NCBI GenBank assembly: GCA_043736395.1
Contig: JAYTCQ010000224.1
Coordinates: forward strand, 1 to 33,440
Source of the DNA: JAFDVL01 sp043736395
Lineage (GTDB): Bacteria; Acidobacteriota; Blastocatellia; RBC074
Length of the DNA stretch: 33,440 nt
Direction of reading: 5' to 3'
Shown: positions 15,062 through 27,300 of the stretch, in pieces
Layout: each line of letters begins with the position of its first letter
How positions within the stretch are numbered: the first letter of the stretch is position 1
Program-made: the position numbers and the translations under genes
Notes under the pieces: model-generated
Seen by the model: only the letters and a program-made list of their open reading frames with translations
Told to the model about the DNA's origin: nothing
Database searches by the model: none

Positions 15062-15700
15062 ATGGATTTACTCAAACAAATACTCGATCTCGTACTTCAT
15101 TTGGATAAGCATCTCGATGTGCTGGTGCAATCCTATCAGGGTTGGACGTACGCGATTTTATTTCTGATCATTTTTTGCGAAACAGGTCTCGTAGTCATGC
15201 CGTTTTTGCCCGGTGATTCATTGCTGTTCGCGCTTGGAGCTTTGTCCGCCACCGGTTCGTTGAATGTGGTGCTGCTTGGGATTTTATTGATGGTTGCGGC
15301 GATCATTGGTGACAATTTAAATTATTGGATTGGGCGTACAATTGGTGCCAGACTTTTCACAAGTGAGAATTCCAAACTCTTCAATAAATCCTATCTCGAA
15401 CGTACCGAAAAATTTTATGACAAATACGGAACGAAGACCGTAGTCATTGCGCGTTTCGTGCCGATTGTCCGCACCTTTGCGCCATTTGTGGCAGGTTTTG
15501 GACGGATGAATTATGCAAAGTTTTTATCGTACAGCGTATTCGGCGGAATCCTCTGGATTTGCGGATTATTAAGCTTAGGATATTTTTTCGGCAATCTTCC
15601 ATTCGTAAAGAAAAATTTTGGATTAGTCATTATTGCCATTATCATCATTTCCGTTTTGCCCGCCGTCATCGAAGCGCTGCGAGCAAGAAAAGAACAATAG
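15062..15700 (+). CDS. DedA-family integral membrane protein
   Basis: A 212-residue polytopic inner-membrane protein of the DedA (SNARE-associated/VTT) family, members of which move phospholipids or undecaprenyl phosphate across the membrane and affect envelope stress. Visible: AILFLIIFCETGLVVMPFLPGDSLLF (about 31-56) with the family ETG.xxPxLPGD motif, GDNLNYWIGRTIG (about 87-99), ARFVPIVRTFAPFVAG (about 133-148), and a hydrophobic C-terminal helix (FGLVIIAIIIISVLPAVIEA). The start ATG at 15062 lies directly behind a palindrome and lacks a Shine-Dalgarno, so translation may rely on another signal. A strong terminator follows at 15727. The substrate cannot be read from the sequence. Confidence 0.92.
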   Translation: MDLLKQILDLVLHLDKHLDVLVQSYQGWTYAILFLIIFCETGLVVMPFLPGDSLLFALGALSATGSLNVVLLGILLMVAAIIGDNLNYWIGRTIGARLFTSENSKLFNKSYLERTEKFYDKYGTKTVVIARFVPIVRTFAPFVAGFGRMNYAKFLSYSVFGGILWICGLLSLGYFFGNLPFVKKNFGLVIIAIIIISVLPAVIEALRARKEQ

Positions 15701-15726
15701 ATTTAACCTAAAATTAAGATCGAGAG

Positions 15727-15753
15727 AAGACAGGGGTGATGCCTGTCTTTTTT
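15727..15753 (+). terminator. Rho-independent terminator after the DedA gene
   Basis: AAGACAGG (15727-15734) pairs with CCTGTCTT (15742-15749), loop 7 nt, followed by a run of T (15748-15753). It ends the surE-pcm-DedA transcript and separates it from the exporter operon. Confidence 0.85.
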
Positions 15754-15811
15754 CTTTGTCACTATTTAATTTGTGGAACGCTAGTTGCACTTGCACTCCG
15801 TGAGAATTCTT

Positions 15812-17620
15812 ATGGAATCAAACTGGAATATTTTTGCAGCTTCACATCACCCGGTCACAAATTCGCTTGCGAGTGCGCATGACGAACCACACGCGACGCC
15901 GTATCAACGTTTGCGTCGGATGCTGTTATTAGATCGCCACGATCTGATGGTGTTATGCGCATACACGGTTTTGATTGGGATTTTGATGTTAGCCGTGCCG
16001 TTGGCGGCGCAGGCGCTGGTGAATACCATCGCGGCAGGCGTGATGCTGCAACCATTGATTGTGTTGACGCTGGCAGTGTTGGGGGCGTTGTTATTCGCGG
16101 GGGTTTTACGTTTACTGAAACTTTCGTTGCTGGAAAAATTGCAGCAGCGAATCTTCGCGCGGGTCTCGTTACAACTTGCCGACCATTTGCCGCGCATCCA
16201 ACACGATGTGATGACCAGCGAGTATGCGCCGCATCTGGTAAATCGTTTTTTTGATGTCATTACCATTCAAAAAACGGTCGCCAAGATTTTACTGGAAGGA
16301 CCGTCAGCCGCTCTTAAAGTTACCATTGGCTTGATCCTGATGGCGTTTTATAGCCCGTATTTACTGGCCTTCGACATATTTGTAATTTTGTTTGTGGTTT
16401 TTGTGGTGTGGGTGTTGGGCTTGGGAGGATTGCGTTCGAGCATCGAAGAATCCATCAGCAAATATCGCGTCGCGGATTGGTTGGAAGAACTAGCGCGTTG
16501 TCAGCGCGGCTTCAAAATGAATTCAGTGTCGAGCTTTCCTATTGAACGCGTGGACAGTTTGGTGATGGATTATGTCAAAGCGCGGCGCGAGCATTTTCGG
16601 GTGATTTTTCGTCAGGCGTTTGGCAATTATTTTTTTCAGGCGCTTGCCAGCGCAGGCGTGTTAGCGATTGGGGGATGGTTGGTCATCAATCGGCAATTAA
16701 CACTGGGACAACTTGTCGCAGCTGAAATTATTGTGGTGGGCGTTCTCGAAGGACTTGAGAAGCTGATTCGATTAATGGAAAGCGGCTACGATTTATTGAC
16801 GAGTCTGGACAAAGTCGGACACGTCACGGATTTGCCAATTGAGTCACACCACGGGCGTGAATTACCCCGCGGCGATGATGGTGCAACCGTGAATTGTCGC
16901 AAAGTCAGATTTAGTTATGATGGTCAATCCGAAATTCTTGCCGGGCTTGATTTAACGCTTGCTGCCGGTGAACACGTCAGTGTCGTCGGTGAAAGCGGCG
17001 TTGGAAAATCTACGCTGGCGGCCTTGTTTTGCGGACTGCATGCGCCTTCGCAAGGACTGGTGCAAATTAATGGAATGGATGTCCGTGATGTCAATGTAGC
17101 GAGCTTACGCCGCCGCGTTGGTCTGGTCAGCGACACGAGCGAAATATTTGCCGGGACGATAGAAGAAAATATTTTGTTGGGTCGTGATTATATTTTGCAC
17201 GATGATTTGCAATGGGCACTGGAGTTTACGAATCTGACGGAAGAGCTGGCTAAGTTTCCGCATGGACTGCAAACGCGGCTGGTCTCAGAAGGTCGAAATC
17301 TTTCACGCGGACAAATGCAGCGGCTCTTAATTGCCCGCGCCATTGTGGGGCGTCCGTCGTTATTGATTTTGGACGAAGCCTTCACCGGCATTGATGAAAA
17401 CGACAAAATCCGCATTTTAAATGAACTTTACAATCCTGCTTATCGCTGGACGATTGTGGATATTTCACACGATCCCGAAGTCGTCGTGCGTGCGCAAATG
17501 ATCCACGTTCTGGCGCAGGGGCGCATCATCGAATCAGGAACTCCTGCTGAATTAATGCGTAAACGCGATTGCGAATTCCGCAATTTGTTTCCCAGTCTGG
17601 GGCTGCGAAAAATTAAATAA
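15812..17620 (+). CDS. ABC exporter, fused membrane and ATPase domains
   Basis: An exporter half-transporter of about 602 residues. The N-terminal 330 residues hold six hydrophobic segments (for example LCAYTVLIGILMLAVPLAAQ near 47, LIVLTLAVLGALLFAGVL near 81, LLAFDIFVILFVVFVVWV near 186). The C-terminal ATPase has Walker A GESGVGKST (393-401), signature LSRGQ (497-501, Gly to Arg in place of LSGGQ), Walker B LLILDEA (D521, E522) and switch histidine H553 in ISHD. There is no N-terminal C39 peptidase domain. ATG at 15812 is preferred to an upstream TTG at 15785. It is followed by HlyD and TolC type genes, so it should energise a tripartite export system across both membranes. The substrate, peptide or small molecule, is unknown. 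Confidence 0.9.
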   Translation: MESNWNIFAASHHPVTNSLASAHDEPHATPYQRLRRMLLLDRHDLMVLCAYTVLIGILMLAVPLAAQALVNTIAAGVMLQPLIVLTLAVLGALLFAGVLRLLKLSLLEKLQQRIFARVSLQLADHLPRIQHDVMTSEYAPHLVNRFFDVITIQKTVAKILLEGPSAALKVTIGLILMAFYSPYLLAFDIFVILFVVFVVWVLGLGGLRSSIEESISKYRVADWLEELARCQRGFKMNSVSSFPIERVDSLVMDYVKARREHFRVIFRQAFGNYFFQALASAGVLAIGGWLVINRQLTLGQLVAAEIIVVGVLEGLEKLIRLMESGYDLLTSLDKVGHVTDLPIESHHGRELPRGDDGATVNCRKVRFSYDGQSEILAGLDLTLAAGEHVSVVGESGVGKSTLAALFCGLHAPSQGLVQINGMDVRDVNVASLRRRVGLVSDTSEIFAGTIEENILLGRDYILHDDLQWALEFTNLTEELAKFPHGLQTRLVSEGRNLSRGQMQRLLIARAIVGRPSLLILDEAFTGIDENDKIRILNELYNPAYRWTIVDISHDPEVVVRAQMIHVLAQGRIIESGTPAELMRKRDCEFRNLFPSLGLRKIK

Positions 17621-17639
17621 AAAATTATCGAAAACGTAT

Positions 17640-19079
17640 ATGACTGCGCTCGAAAAGAAAAAAATCGTTGTCTTACAGCATCCGGCTGCGGTTTTGCAGC
17701 ACAAAACGAAAGTGCAATCACTTGATTCGCTGCAATCTTCAAATTCATTGAGGTTGGTGGCGTTGCTCTTGTTTTTATTGCTGTTGATTGTCGCATTGTG
17801 CTTGTACTTCGTTCCGTGGCAGCAATCGGTAACGGGCTACGGTCAGGTCATTATTTTTTCACCGATGGAGCGCCCACAAAACATTGAAGCGCAAATTCCC
17901 GGACGCATTGTGAAATGGAATATTGTCGAAGGTCAGGATGTCAAAGCCGAAGAAATAATCGCTGAACTGGAAGACATAGATTCTAAATTTTTGAATTTGA
18001 ATCAGTCCGCCAGATTGAATTCGCAGCGCGGCTTTATGCAAAACGGAATCACCGAAGCAAACGCGCGGCAATCGGCTTTGCAGGCACAACTTAAAGATTT
18101 AGAAAGTTCGCGCCGGGCAGCGATTCCGGCAGCAGAACAACGCGCGCTTCAGGCCGAAGACGCTGTCACGCAGGCTGAACAAAATGTCACACAAGCGCGA
18201 CAATCTGTCACAACGGCGGAATTAAATCTCAAACGATTGCAGGAATTATTTGAAAAAGGTCTGCGATCGAAACGTGACCTTGAATTAGCCGAACTCGAAA
18301 TCATCACGGCGAAAACTCGGTTGGAAAGTACGAACGCGGCGCTTGAAGTGGCACGCAAATCCGTCCAGGTCGCGCAACTCGAAAAAGATCGCATCGTGAA
18401 TGACACTTCAGCTCAACTTAATAACATTCGCGCTACGCAGGCTTCGGTGCGCGAAACAATTGCCAAAACAAATAGCGACATTGAAAAAGTTGCCATTGAC
18501 CTGGGCAACGTTCAGCAACGCAGCGAACAGCGCATCGTACGCGCGTCACGGGCTGGCAAAGTGGTGCGCGTTTTCAAAGGTGGCTCCGGTGAAACGGTTA
18601 AAGCCGGTGATGTGTTGGCGGTGCTTTCGCCTAACTCGCAGGATCAAGCGGTAGAACTGTACCTGACAGATTACGATGCGCCGCTGGTTTCAGTTGGGCG
18701 GCAAGTTCGCTTGAATTTTGCAGGCTGGCCAGCCGTACAATTTGTGGGCTGGCCTTCGATTGCCGTCGGTACGTTTGCCGGGCGCGTCAAAGTGATGGAC
18801 GCGATTGACGATGGCCAAAAACGCTTTCGCGTCATTATCACACCCGATGAAAAATTAATTCGCGCAGGTAAGGAAGAGCCGTGGCCGAAGCTGGATCAAT
18901 TACGCCCCGGTGCCGAAGTGAATGGTTGGGTGATGCTGGATACGGTGTCGCTCGGCTTCGAGTTGTGGCGGCAATTCAATGCGTTCCCGCCGACCGTGCA
19001 ACGTGGCCCGATTGGCGAGAAAAAAACAGGTGGCGCGATTATTGAACCCAAACAGCAAAACGCCAAAGAAGAAAAATAA
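17640..19079 (+). CDS. HlyD-family periplasmic adaptor subunit
   Basis: A 479-residue membrane-fusion protein. A short cytoplasmic N-terminus is followed by one transmembrane helix at about 38-58 (LRLVALLLFLLLLIVALCLY), then a barrel-sandwich half (AQIPGRIVKWNIVEGQDVKA, about 84-103), and a long coiled-coil section rich in Ala, Gln, Glu (about 145-290, for example QAEDAVTQAEQNVTQARQS). The second lipoyl half comes next (RIVRASRAGKVVRVFKGGSG, with GETVKAGDVLAVL), then a beta-barrel region and a tail. It would link the ABC exporter 19 nt upstream with the TolC-type channel 35 nt downstream. No strong Shine-Dalgarno precedes the ATG at 17640. Family call is firm; substrate unknown. Confidence 0.92.
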   Translation: MTALEKKKIVVLQHPAAVLQHKTKVQSLDSLQSSNSLRLVALLLFLLLLIVALCLYFVPWQQSVTGYGQVIIFSPMERPQNIEAQIPGRIVKWNIVEGQDVKAEEIIAELEDIDSKFLNLNQSARLNSQRGFMQNGITEANARQSALQAQLKDLESSRRAAIPAAEQRALQAEDAVTQAEQNVTQARQSVTTAELNLKRLQELFEKGLRSKRDLELAELEIITAKTRLESTNAALEVARKSVQVAQLEKDRIVNDTSAQLNNIRATQASVRETIAKTNSDIEKVAIDLGNVQQRSEQRIVRASRAGKVVRVFKGGSGETVKAGDVLAVLSPNSQDQAVELYLTDYDAPLVSVGRQVRLNFAGWPAVQFVGWPSIAVGTFAGRVKVMDAIDDGQKRFRVIITPDEKLIRAGKEEPWPKLDQLRPGAEVNGWVMLDTVSLGFELWRQFNAFPPTVQRGPIGEKKTGGAIIEPKQQNAKEEK

Positions 19080-19086
19080 TTTTTTT

Positions 19087-19110
19087 GACCGGATGAACAG
19101 GATTTACAGG
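19087..19110. repeat. Solitary half of the ACAGGAT intergenic motif
   Basis: Sequence of the GACCGGATGAACAGGATT type followed by TACAGG. It resembles the arm motif of the elements at 13237-13320 and 20918-21000 but has no inverted partner nearby. It occupies the gap between the HlyD and TolC genes and may provide an AGGG-type ribosome site for the ATG at 19115. Confidence 0.6.
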
Positions 19111-19114
19111 GCTA

Positions 19115-20905
19115 ATGAAATTGTCCAAAACTTTAAGAGAAAAACTTTTTTTCAAACGTAGTGTTAGTAGACCGCGCGTGAGCAAGGGCTGCCTCGATAG
19201 GGCACCCTTGGGCATCAACGAACGCTTTGCCGAAGCAGCCCTTGCTCACGCGCGAGCGACTGACACAGCGCGCGCAATTGAAAATCGCTATATCAAAAAC
19301 AAAAATGACAGACCAGGCATCACAATTCCTCAAAAGGTGATAGCCAGCATTCATCTTGGACTTGCCATATTTTTGCTGAATGTTATTGCCTGGGGGCAAA
19401 GCACTGTCAATACACCCTCAAACGAAGCTCTTAAAAGTGCAATGCAAGCAGCCATGACGCGTGGCTTAAGCGTTGAGGCGCAACAAAAATTCGCGATGAA
19501 TGAACCACAATCCGGTCGCAAAATTGATCCGCCCACGGCTGCCAAAAGTTCGCCGCAAAATTTGCCAAAAATTACGCTCGAAGATGTGCTGCGCATTGTT
19601 GAGCAACATCATCCGAAGTTGCGCAGTGCAGATGCCGAGCGGCGGATCGCTTCAGAAAAACGTTTGGAAAAACAAGGTGCGTTCGACCCTGTGTTTACAA
19701 CAGGCGCAGATTATTTGCGCTTCAATACAGAACTTGACAGCAAGACGTTGCGCGGCAAAGTTGGCTCCACACGTCTGGCTGATGCAGGCGTAGAATTTCT
19801 GACCCGATACGGATTCAAAGTTGCAGCGGGGACACGCTTCAATTATGGCAAAGTCAAAGCACCATTTTCTCCAACCGGAACCGGCGGAGAATATTTTCTG
19901 GAATTTAAAGTGCCTTTGATGAGAGGCGCGCGCATCAATGAAAAAACCGCGGCTGAAAAACAAGCTTTGCTGGGAGAACCATTAGCCGACGCAGATTATC
20001 AGTTGACGCGCCTCGAATTATTGCGCAAAGCCGCCGACAGTTATTGGGAATGGGTTGCCGCCAAACGTAAACTTGATGTGGCGCGGGATTTATTATCGTT
20101 GTCAGAATTTCGTGCGCAGGCTGTGCGTGATCGCGTGCAGGCGGGAGACTTGCCCGCCATTGATGTGACCGAAGCCGAAGCGGAAATCCAGCGACGGCAA
20201 GGCGGATTGATTAAAGCAGACCGTGATTTACAAAAATCCGCGTTCAAGCTTTCGCTATCTTTATGGACGCCGGACGGACAACAGGTCTTAAGCCCCGAAC
20301 CCTCGCAAGTGCCGAATTCATTGGCGGCTCCGATGGTGTACACCGATTTGCAGGCGATGGAAGGAGAGCGGCAGGCACTAGGACGACGTCCCGAATTTCG
20401 CGCGCTGGACATTAACCGCCAAATTACGCAGGTTGATTTAGACCTCGCCAAAAATCAGCGAATGCCAGCAGTGGATTTTGTCTTCAGTCCTGGGCGCGAT
20501 GTGGGCTTGGGTGCGATTGGCAATACGGTGAAGGCCGGCGTGAGCTTTACGTTGCCATTGCGCCAACGCACAGCCGACGGGCGCATCGGTGCAGCTGCGC
20601 TGAAAATACAAAAAATTGACTTCGATAACATCAACGAAAAACAACGCATCTCAATTGAAGTCAGAGACGCAATCTCCGCCATCAATACAGCCTATGAACG
20701 ATTTCGCGCAGCGGAAAAAGAAGTCGAGTTAGCGACGAAATTAGAAGAAGGCGAACGCACCAAATTTCAACTGGGTGACAGCACTTTATTTTTAGTAAAT
20801 CAGCGCGAACGGACTACGGCAGAGGCGCGGGTGAAATTGATCGAAGTGCAAACGGAGTATGAACAGGCGGTCGCAGTGTTTCGTGCTGTGACGGTGCAGT
20901 TTTAG
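19115..20905 (+). CDS. TolC-family outer-membrane channel protein
   Basis: Outer-membrane efflux protein of TolC type, the exit duct for the exporter upstream. Conserved start of the mature repeat: ITLEDVLRIVEQHHPKLRSADAE, then long helical stretches with LRKAADSYWEWVAAKRKLDVA and a second half-repeat ending VFRAVTVQF. The family length is about 420-480 residues. The frame here is 596 residues because it is open through about 75 codons of repeat-like sequence before the probable signal peptide (VIASIHLGLAIFLLNVIAWGQ). The start is uncertain: ATG 19115 has an AGGG nearby but leaves an odd 75-residue extension containing a palindrome, while GTG 19337 starts right at the hydrophobic segment with no good ribosome site. 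The stop is certain. The protein is plausible as functional if translation starts downstream of the palindrome. Confidence 0.85.
   Translation: MKLSKTLREKLFFKRSVSRPRVSKGCLDRAPLGINERFAEAALAHARATDTARAIENRYIKNKNDRPGITIPQKVIASIHLGLAIFLLNVIAWGQSTVNTPSNEALKSAMQAAMTRGLSVEAQQKFAMNEPQSGRKIDPPTAAKSSPQNLPKITLEDVLRIVEQHHPKLRSADAERRIASEKRLEKQGAFDPVFTTGADYLRFNTELDSKTLRGKVGSTRLADAGVEFLTRYGFKVAAGTRFNYGKVKAPFSPTGTGGEYFLEFKVPLMRGARINEKTAAEKQALLGEPLADADYQLTRLELLRKAADSYWEWVAAKRKLDVARDLLSLSEFRAQAVRDRVQAGDLPAIDVTEAEAEIQRRQGGLIKADRDLQKSAFKLSLSLWTPDGQQVLSPEPSQVPNSLAAPMVYTDLQAMEGERQALGRRPEFRALDINRQITQVDLDLAKNQRMPAVDFVFSPGRDVGLGAIGNTVKAGVSFTLPLRQRTADGRIGAAALKIQKIDFDNINEKQRISIEVRDAISAINTAYERFRAAEKEVELATKLEEGERTKFQLGDSTLFLVNQRERTTAEARVKLIEVQTEYEQAVAVFRAVTVQF
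19163..19265. repeat. Palindrome inside the 5' part of the TolC-type reading frame
   Basis: Core arms 19173-19192 (cgcgcgtgagcaagggctgc) and 19235-19254 are exact reverse complements over 20 nt; weaker pairing continues outward to about 19163 and 19265. The centre is 42 nt. Read forward it encodes RVSKGC ... ALAHAR, and the opposite strand in register encodes almost the same peptides, because the palindrome axis is in phase with the frame. No stop codon interrupts it in either of these frames. Confidence 0.9.
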
Positions 20906-20917
20906 GCAGGTTTTTTT

Positions 20918-21000
20918 TGACAGGGTTTACAAGATTTTTGACAGGATTTACAGGAGAAAATTTTTTGTAAATCATTTCGCAAATCTTATAAATCCTGTCT
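20918..21000. repeat. Imperfect palindrome of the ACAGGATTTACA family
   Basis: Arms 20919-20937 (gacagggtttacaagattt) and 20982-21000 (aatcttataaatcctgtct) pair at all but about two positions. A second copy of the motif, GACAGGATTTACAGGA, lies at 20940-20955 as a direct repeat. It fills the space between the TolC stop (20905) and the riboswitch region and may end the exporter transcript. Confidence 0.8.
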
Positions 21001-21057
21001 TGTCTTTTAATTTGACAAAGCTTCCTCAGTCCCGCACCATGGCTACAAATTCATCGC

Positions 21058-21230
21058 AAGTCAGTTACGGGAGAGACTGATTTATTTCAGCGCCGAAGGA
21101 GCAACCGCCCTTGGAAACTCTCAGGCAAACGGACCGTCTGACTTTCACGATTCTGGAAAGAGGTTGGCATTATTTTGCCGTAAAACCCGCCGACGGAATA
21201 ACACTCTCAGGCAAACATACAGATAGGGCT
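21058..21230 (+). promoter_or_regulatory. Tandem glycine riboswitch upstream of gcvP
   Basis: Two aptamers in series. Aptamer 1 (21058-21144) has a perfect P1 stem AAGTCAG (21058-21064) with CTGACTT (21138-21144), the conserved GGGAGAG, GCGCCGAAGGAGCAA (21090-21104), and CTCTCAGGCAAA-like core (21118-21129). Aptamer 2 (about 21148-21228) has GGAAAGAG, CGCCGACGGAATAAC (21189-21203) and CTCTCAGGCAAA (21204-21216). This is the Rfam-type glycine riboswitch that normally activates glycine cleavage genes when glycine is plentiful, and gcvP follows. Conserved blocks are seen directly; function is from the family. Confidence 0.93.
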
Positions 21231-21243
21231 TTTCAGTCCTGTT

Positions 21244-21329
21244 CAGAGTTCACGCTTCAGCGTGTGAACGCCAGCGAAGCGCGGCGTTTGGCAAACTGAA
21301 GTTTGAACTCTCAACTATCTTCCGAGAGT
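21244..21329 (+). promoter_or_regulatory. Possible expression platform: competing hairpins before gcvP start
   Basis: GAGTTCACGCTTCAG (21246-21260) can pair with CTGAAGTTTGAACTC (21295-21309). The shared segment ACTCTC (21307-21312) can alternatively pair with GAGAGT (21324-21329), a likely ribosome-binding sequence 5 nt before the ATG at 21335. The two helices cannot form together, since they share bases 21307-21309. A smaller hairpin GTTCACGC/GCGTGTGAAC sits inside. This is a candidate for riboswitch-controlled ribosome access; inference from pairing only. Confidence 0.4.
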
Positions 21330-21334
21330 GTTTT

Positions 21335-24190
<2,856 letters not shown>

Positions 24191-24193
<3 letters not shown>

Positions 24194-24381
24194 GTTCAGA
24201 GTTACATGTAAACGCTGATGGCATTCAAGTAAGCCAGAAGAATAGACCACGGATCAGGCGGATGATGCTGGTTTACACGGATCTGAATTTTCAGATCCGT
24301 GTAAACCAGCTTGATCTGCAAAATCCGTGGTCTATTTCCCCTTCACTGAATGTCATTTACGTTTCGCGTAATTCTGAACTA
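24191..24381. repeat. Nested palindrome at convergent gene ends
   Basis: The core hairpin GCTGGTTTACACGGATCTGA (24267-24286) plus A pairs with 24290-24310 over 21 nt, with a 2-nt gap at the axis. Outer arms AATAGACCACGGAT (24241-24254) and ATCCGTGGTCTATT (24323-24336) are also exact. Farther out, 24192-24205 (AAGTTCAGAGTTAC) mirrors AGTTCAGAATTAC read from 24380 on the minus strand, and further letters match in part. The stop codon of gcvP (24191-24193) and that of the opposing gene (24379-24381) lie in the outermost arms. It probably works as a two-way terminator. Confidence 0.9.
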
Positions 24382-27300
24382 TTTCTGCAACTTCAAAAAA
24401 GCCAACAAATCCGCCATTTCTTTTTGTGTCAGCAATGACGCAAATCCTTCCGGCATCAGTGACACGGTTGACGGCGTAGTCCCTACGATTTCATCGCGTG
24501 CGATGCGCAATTTTTGATTCACTCCCAGCCACAGCACAGTGGCTTCACGACCCGATTCTAATTGGCTGCGGATGCCGTTGTAGGTTTGACCGGACTTGGT
24601 TGTCACGCGTTGCGTTTGATAATCAGGCACGAGTGTCGCGCTCGGAAAAACTACGGCTTCGAGGATGTCGTGACCGGAACGAATCGCGCCGACCGAAGTC
24701 AAATCCGGCCCGAGTCGCCCGCCTTCTGATCCTACTGCGTGACAGTTATAACAGGTCGCTTTGCCAAAAAATAATTCTCGACCGGCGGTTGGATTTCCGC
24801 CGGATGTGAGAAGTGGTTCTAATTCGCGCAGCTTTGTCGTACGCGCTTCGGCTTCGGCTTCAAAGCGTGCCAGCAACTGTTTTGAGGCAGCTTTTGTCGT
24901 GTCAGGAAAATTTTGGAAAAGTTGTTCGATGCGCTTGCTACCGACTGAATCCAGCTTCACTTCGGGTTTGTTCAGGGCGGCAATTAACGCTTGCCCTATG
25001 TCGTCATCTTTTGTCGCGCGAAAGGCGTCGAGCAGCGGAAGGAGCGTGAGCGAATCGGCGCTGGATAATTTTTCATTCGCGAGTTTGAGCAGTTGCGTGT
25101 GAGTGAGTTCTGCTTCGCCGAGGCTTTGCGCAGCGGCGATGGGCAAGGCGGAATTTGAATTCGCTTGCAGGTTTTTCAGCAGCAAATCAAAGGACGCATC
25201 AGGAAGTTGCGGCGTGTGTGCGACGAGCGCAGAAATTGCCGCGACGCGCAGTTCAGCAGGTTCGGAGGCGTTGTTGGCGATAAGATTTAATTCGTTGTCC
25301 AGCCCATTCACGCGGCGGGCCCGAATCACTTCCATCGTACGTGTTCGCAGGCGCGGGTCGCCTTTGCTCACGAGCATAGCCAATTCGTTCACCCATTCTT
25401 TCGGCAATTCTTTCAGCGAGCAGCGTTCCATAGTGTCGAGCAAAAATGTTTGCCGTTCGGTGTTGGGCTTGCTTAGCGCGGAGGTTATCAATTGTTGCAC
25501 TTGCGCATCGGAGACGAATGTTAGTAATGCTTCACGCACAGCGTCAGCTTCATCCGCATCAAACTTCTGCGCATTCAAACTGGCGCGTAAAAAATTCAGC
25601 ACTGACGAAGCCCAATCGGCGTGATGCGAAATTACGAATAATGCGGCACGGCGCATATCAGGACTCCTGCTGCTGAGGAATGGCGCAACCTGTTTTTGCG
25701 TGAGCGGGCTGTTGTCCAATTGATCTAAGGCGATGAGAGCGGGTTTGAGAAACCTGTGATCAAACGGTTCTTTAGCATTCAGGTAGCCAAGCAATGCCGT
25801 GGCGTCGTTGAGTTGGATTAATGAATAAATGCAGGCGTGTTCGACGAAGCGATCTTCAGAAAGACCTGCCGCGATAATTAATTCTTTGTCTGCTCGTTTG
25901 TCTCCAATTTGGCCAAGCGAAGTTGCGGCTTGAAGGCGCACGGGCAACGAATCATCTTTGACCAATTGCATCAATCGTTCGACGGCGTCGCGGTCTTTGT
26001 TCATTCCTGTGACACGGGCGGCGGCGGTGCGCACCTGCGCATCGGCATCGCTCAATTTTGCGCGGACAAAATTCAAAGCAGACGGCGTTCCAATTCTTCC
26101 TAAACCGAACACTGCCGCGCAACGAACTTCAGCATCTTTGGCTTGTACGCTGACAGTTGCGAGCGCGTTTACGGCTGCGTCACCTTTACTTACCAACAAT
26201 TCCAAACTGCGCGATTGCACGGCGGGACGCGTGTCTTCGAGGTATTTTGCTAATTCTTCGGGAGCAAGCGAATCCAGTTTTAAATTCACGCCGCGCGGAT
26301 CATTAATTTTCGGCGCACCAACTTTTCGGACGCGATAGACCGCGCCTTTGTGTTCGGCTTTGGCGATGACGGAGAGCGGGCAGGCGTCAACGTACCATCC
26401 GCCTGTGTCGAGGAATAGCAGGCTGCCGTCGGCGTCTTCGATGACATCAGTCGGATGAAAATCAGGATCAGTCGAAGTCACAAAATCCGAATCTTCAGTA
26501 CGAAATGTTGCACCTTCGCGGAAAAGTTTGTGGCGTTGAATGCGATGCGGATTGAATTGCGCAGTGAACAAATTCCCTTTGAAATCCGCGCCAAAACTTG
26601 TGCTGCGATATTGCAATAATCCTGCCGGAGCAATCCGCGCAAACTTCGTCATCACCGGCATCAAATCGCCCGTCCGCTTGAATTCATTGACCACAGTGTG
26701 CGGCTTTGGATAAACGCCACCTTCGACAAAGTGCATCAATGCATCGCGCAGCCCGTTTTGCGGATCCATAAAATATGTCATCGTCCCGATCATTTCGCCT
26801 GACGGAGTGAAGGTCAGTTCGACCGGATTATCAAAGCCACCACCAGCGACTCGCTCCAGTCCCGTGCCGTCAATTCGACTCCGCCAAATGCGTGACGCGA
26901 GGCCTTCCAGCTGCGTGCCTTCCTTCGTTTGAATCTTGTATCCGTGCCGCCCGTGCGTCATATACAACCAACCATCCGGTCCCAGAAATGGTCCGTGCAG
27001 GCTCGAAGTATTCAGAATATTCCAGCCCGTCAAAATCGCTTCTTTGCGATCCGCTACGCCGTCATCATTCGTGTCATCAAAGCGAAAAAAATCAGGAGCC
27101 GAGGCGACAAATAAACTGCCCTGATGCCAGAGCGCGCCCATCGGCAAACTGAGTTTGTCAGCGAAAATTTTGCTGCGGTCATACGCTCCGTCGCCGTTTG
27201 TGTCTTCGAGTAAATTAATGCGGCATTCAGGATTGGCGGGCATATCTTTGCCCTTAATATTTTTGCCGGAGGATTCAGCCAGAAATAATCGGCCCCGGTC

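Noticed and set aside
21012..21049. TTGACA and TACAAA before the gcvP riboswitch as promoter
   Set aside because: The spacer would be 26 nt; no better -10 is at 16-18 nt, so not listed although a promoter must be near.
21111..21299. Short plus-strand frame in the gcvP leader
   Set aside because: It overlaps both glycine aptamers; the sequence is explained by the riboswitch.
25103..25624. Plus-strand frame of 173 residues, serine- and alanine-rich
   Set aside because: Lies antisense to the HEAT repeat region of the 1040-residue protein; composition typical of antisense of Ala/Leu-rich helices.
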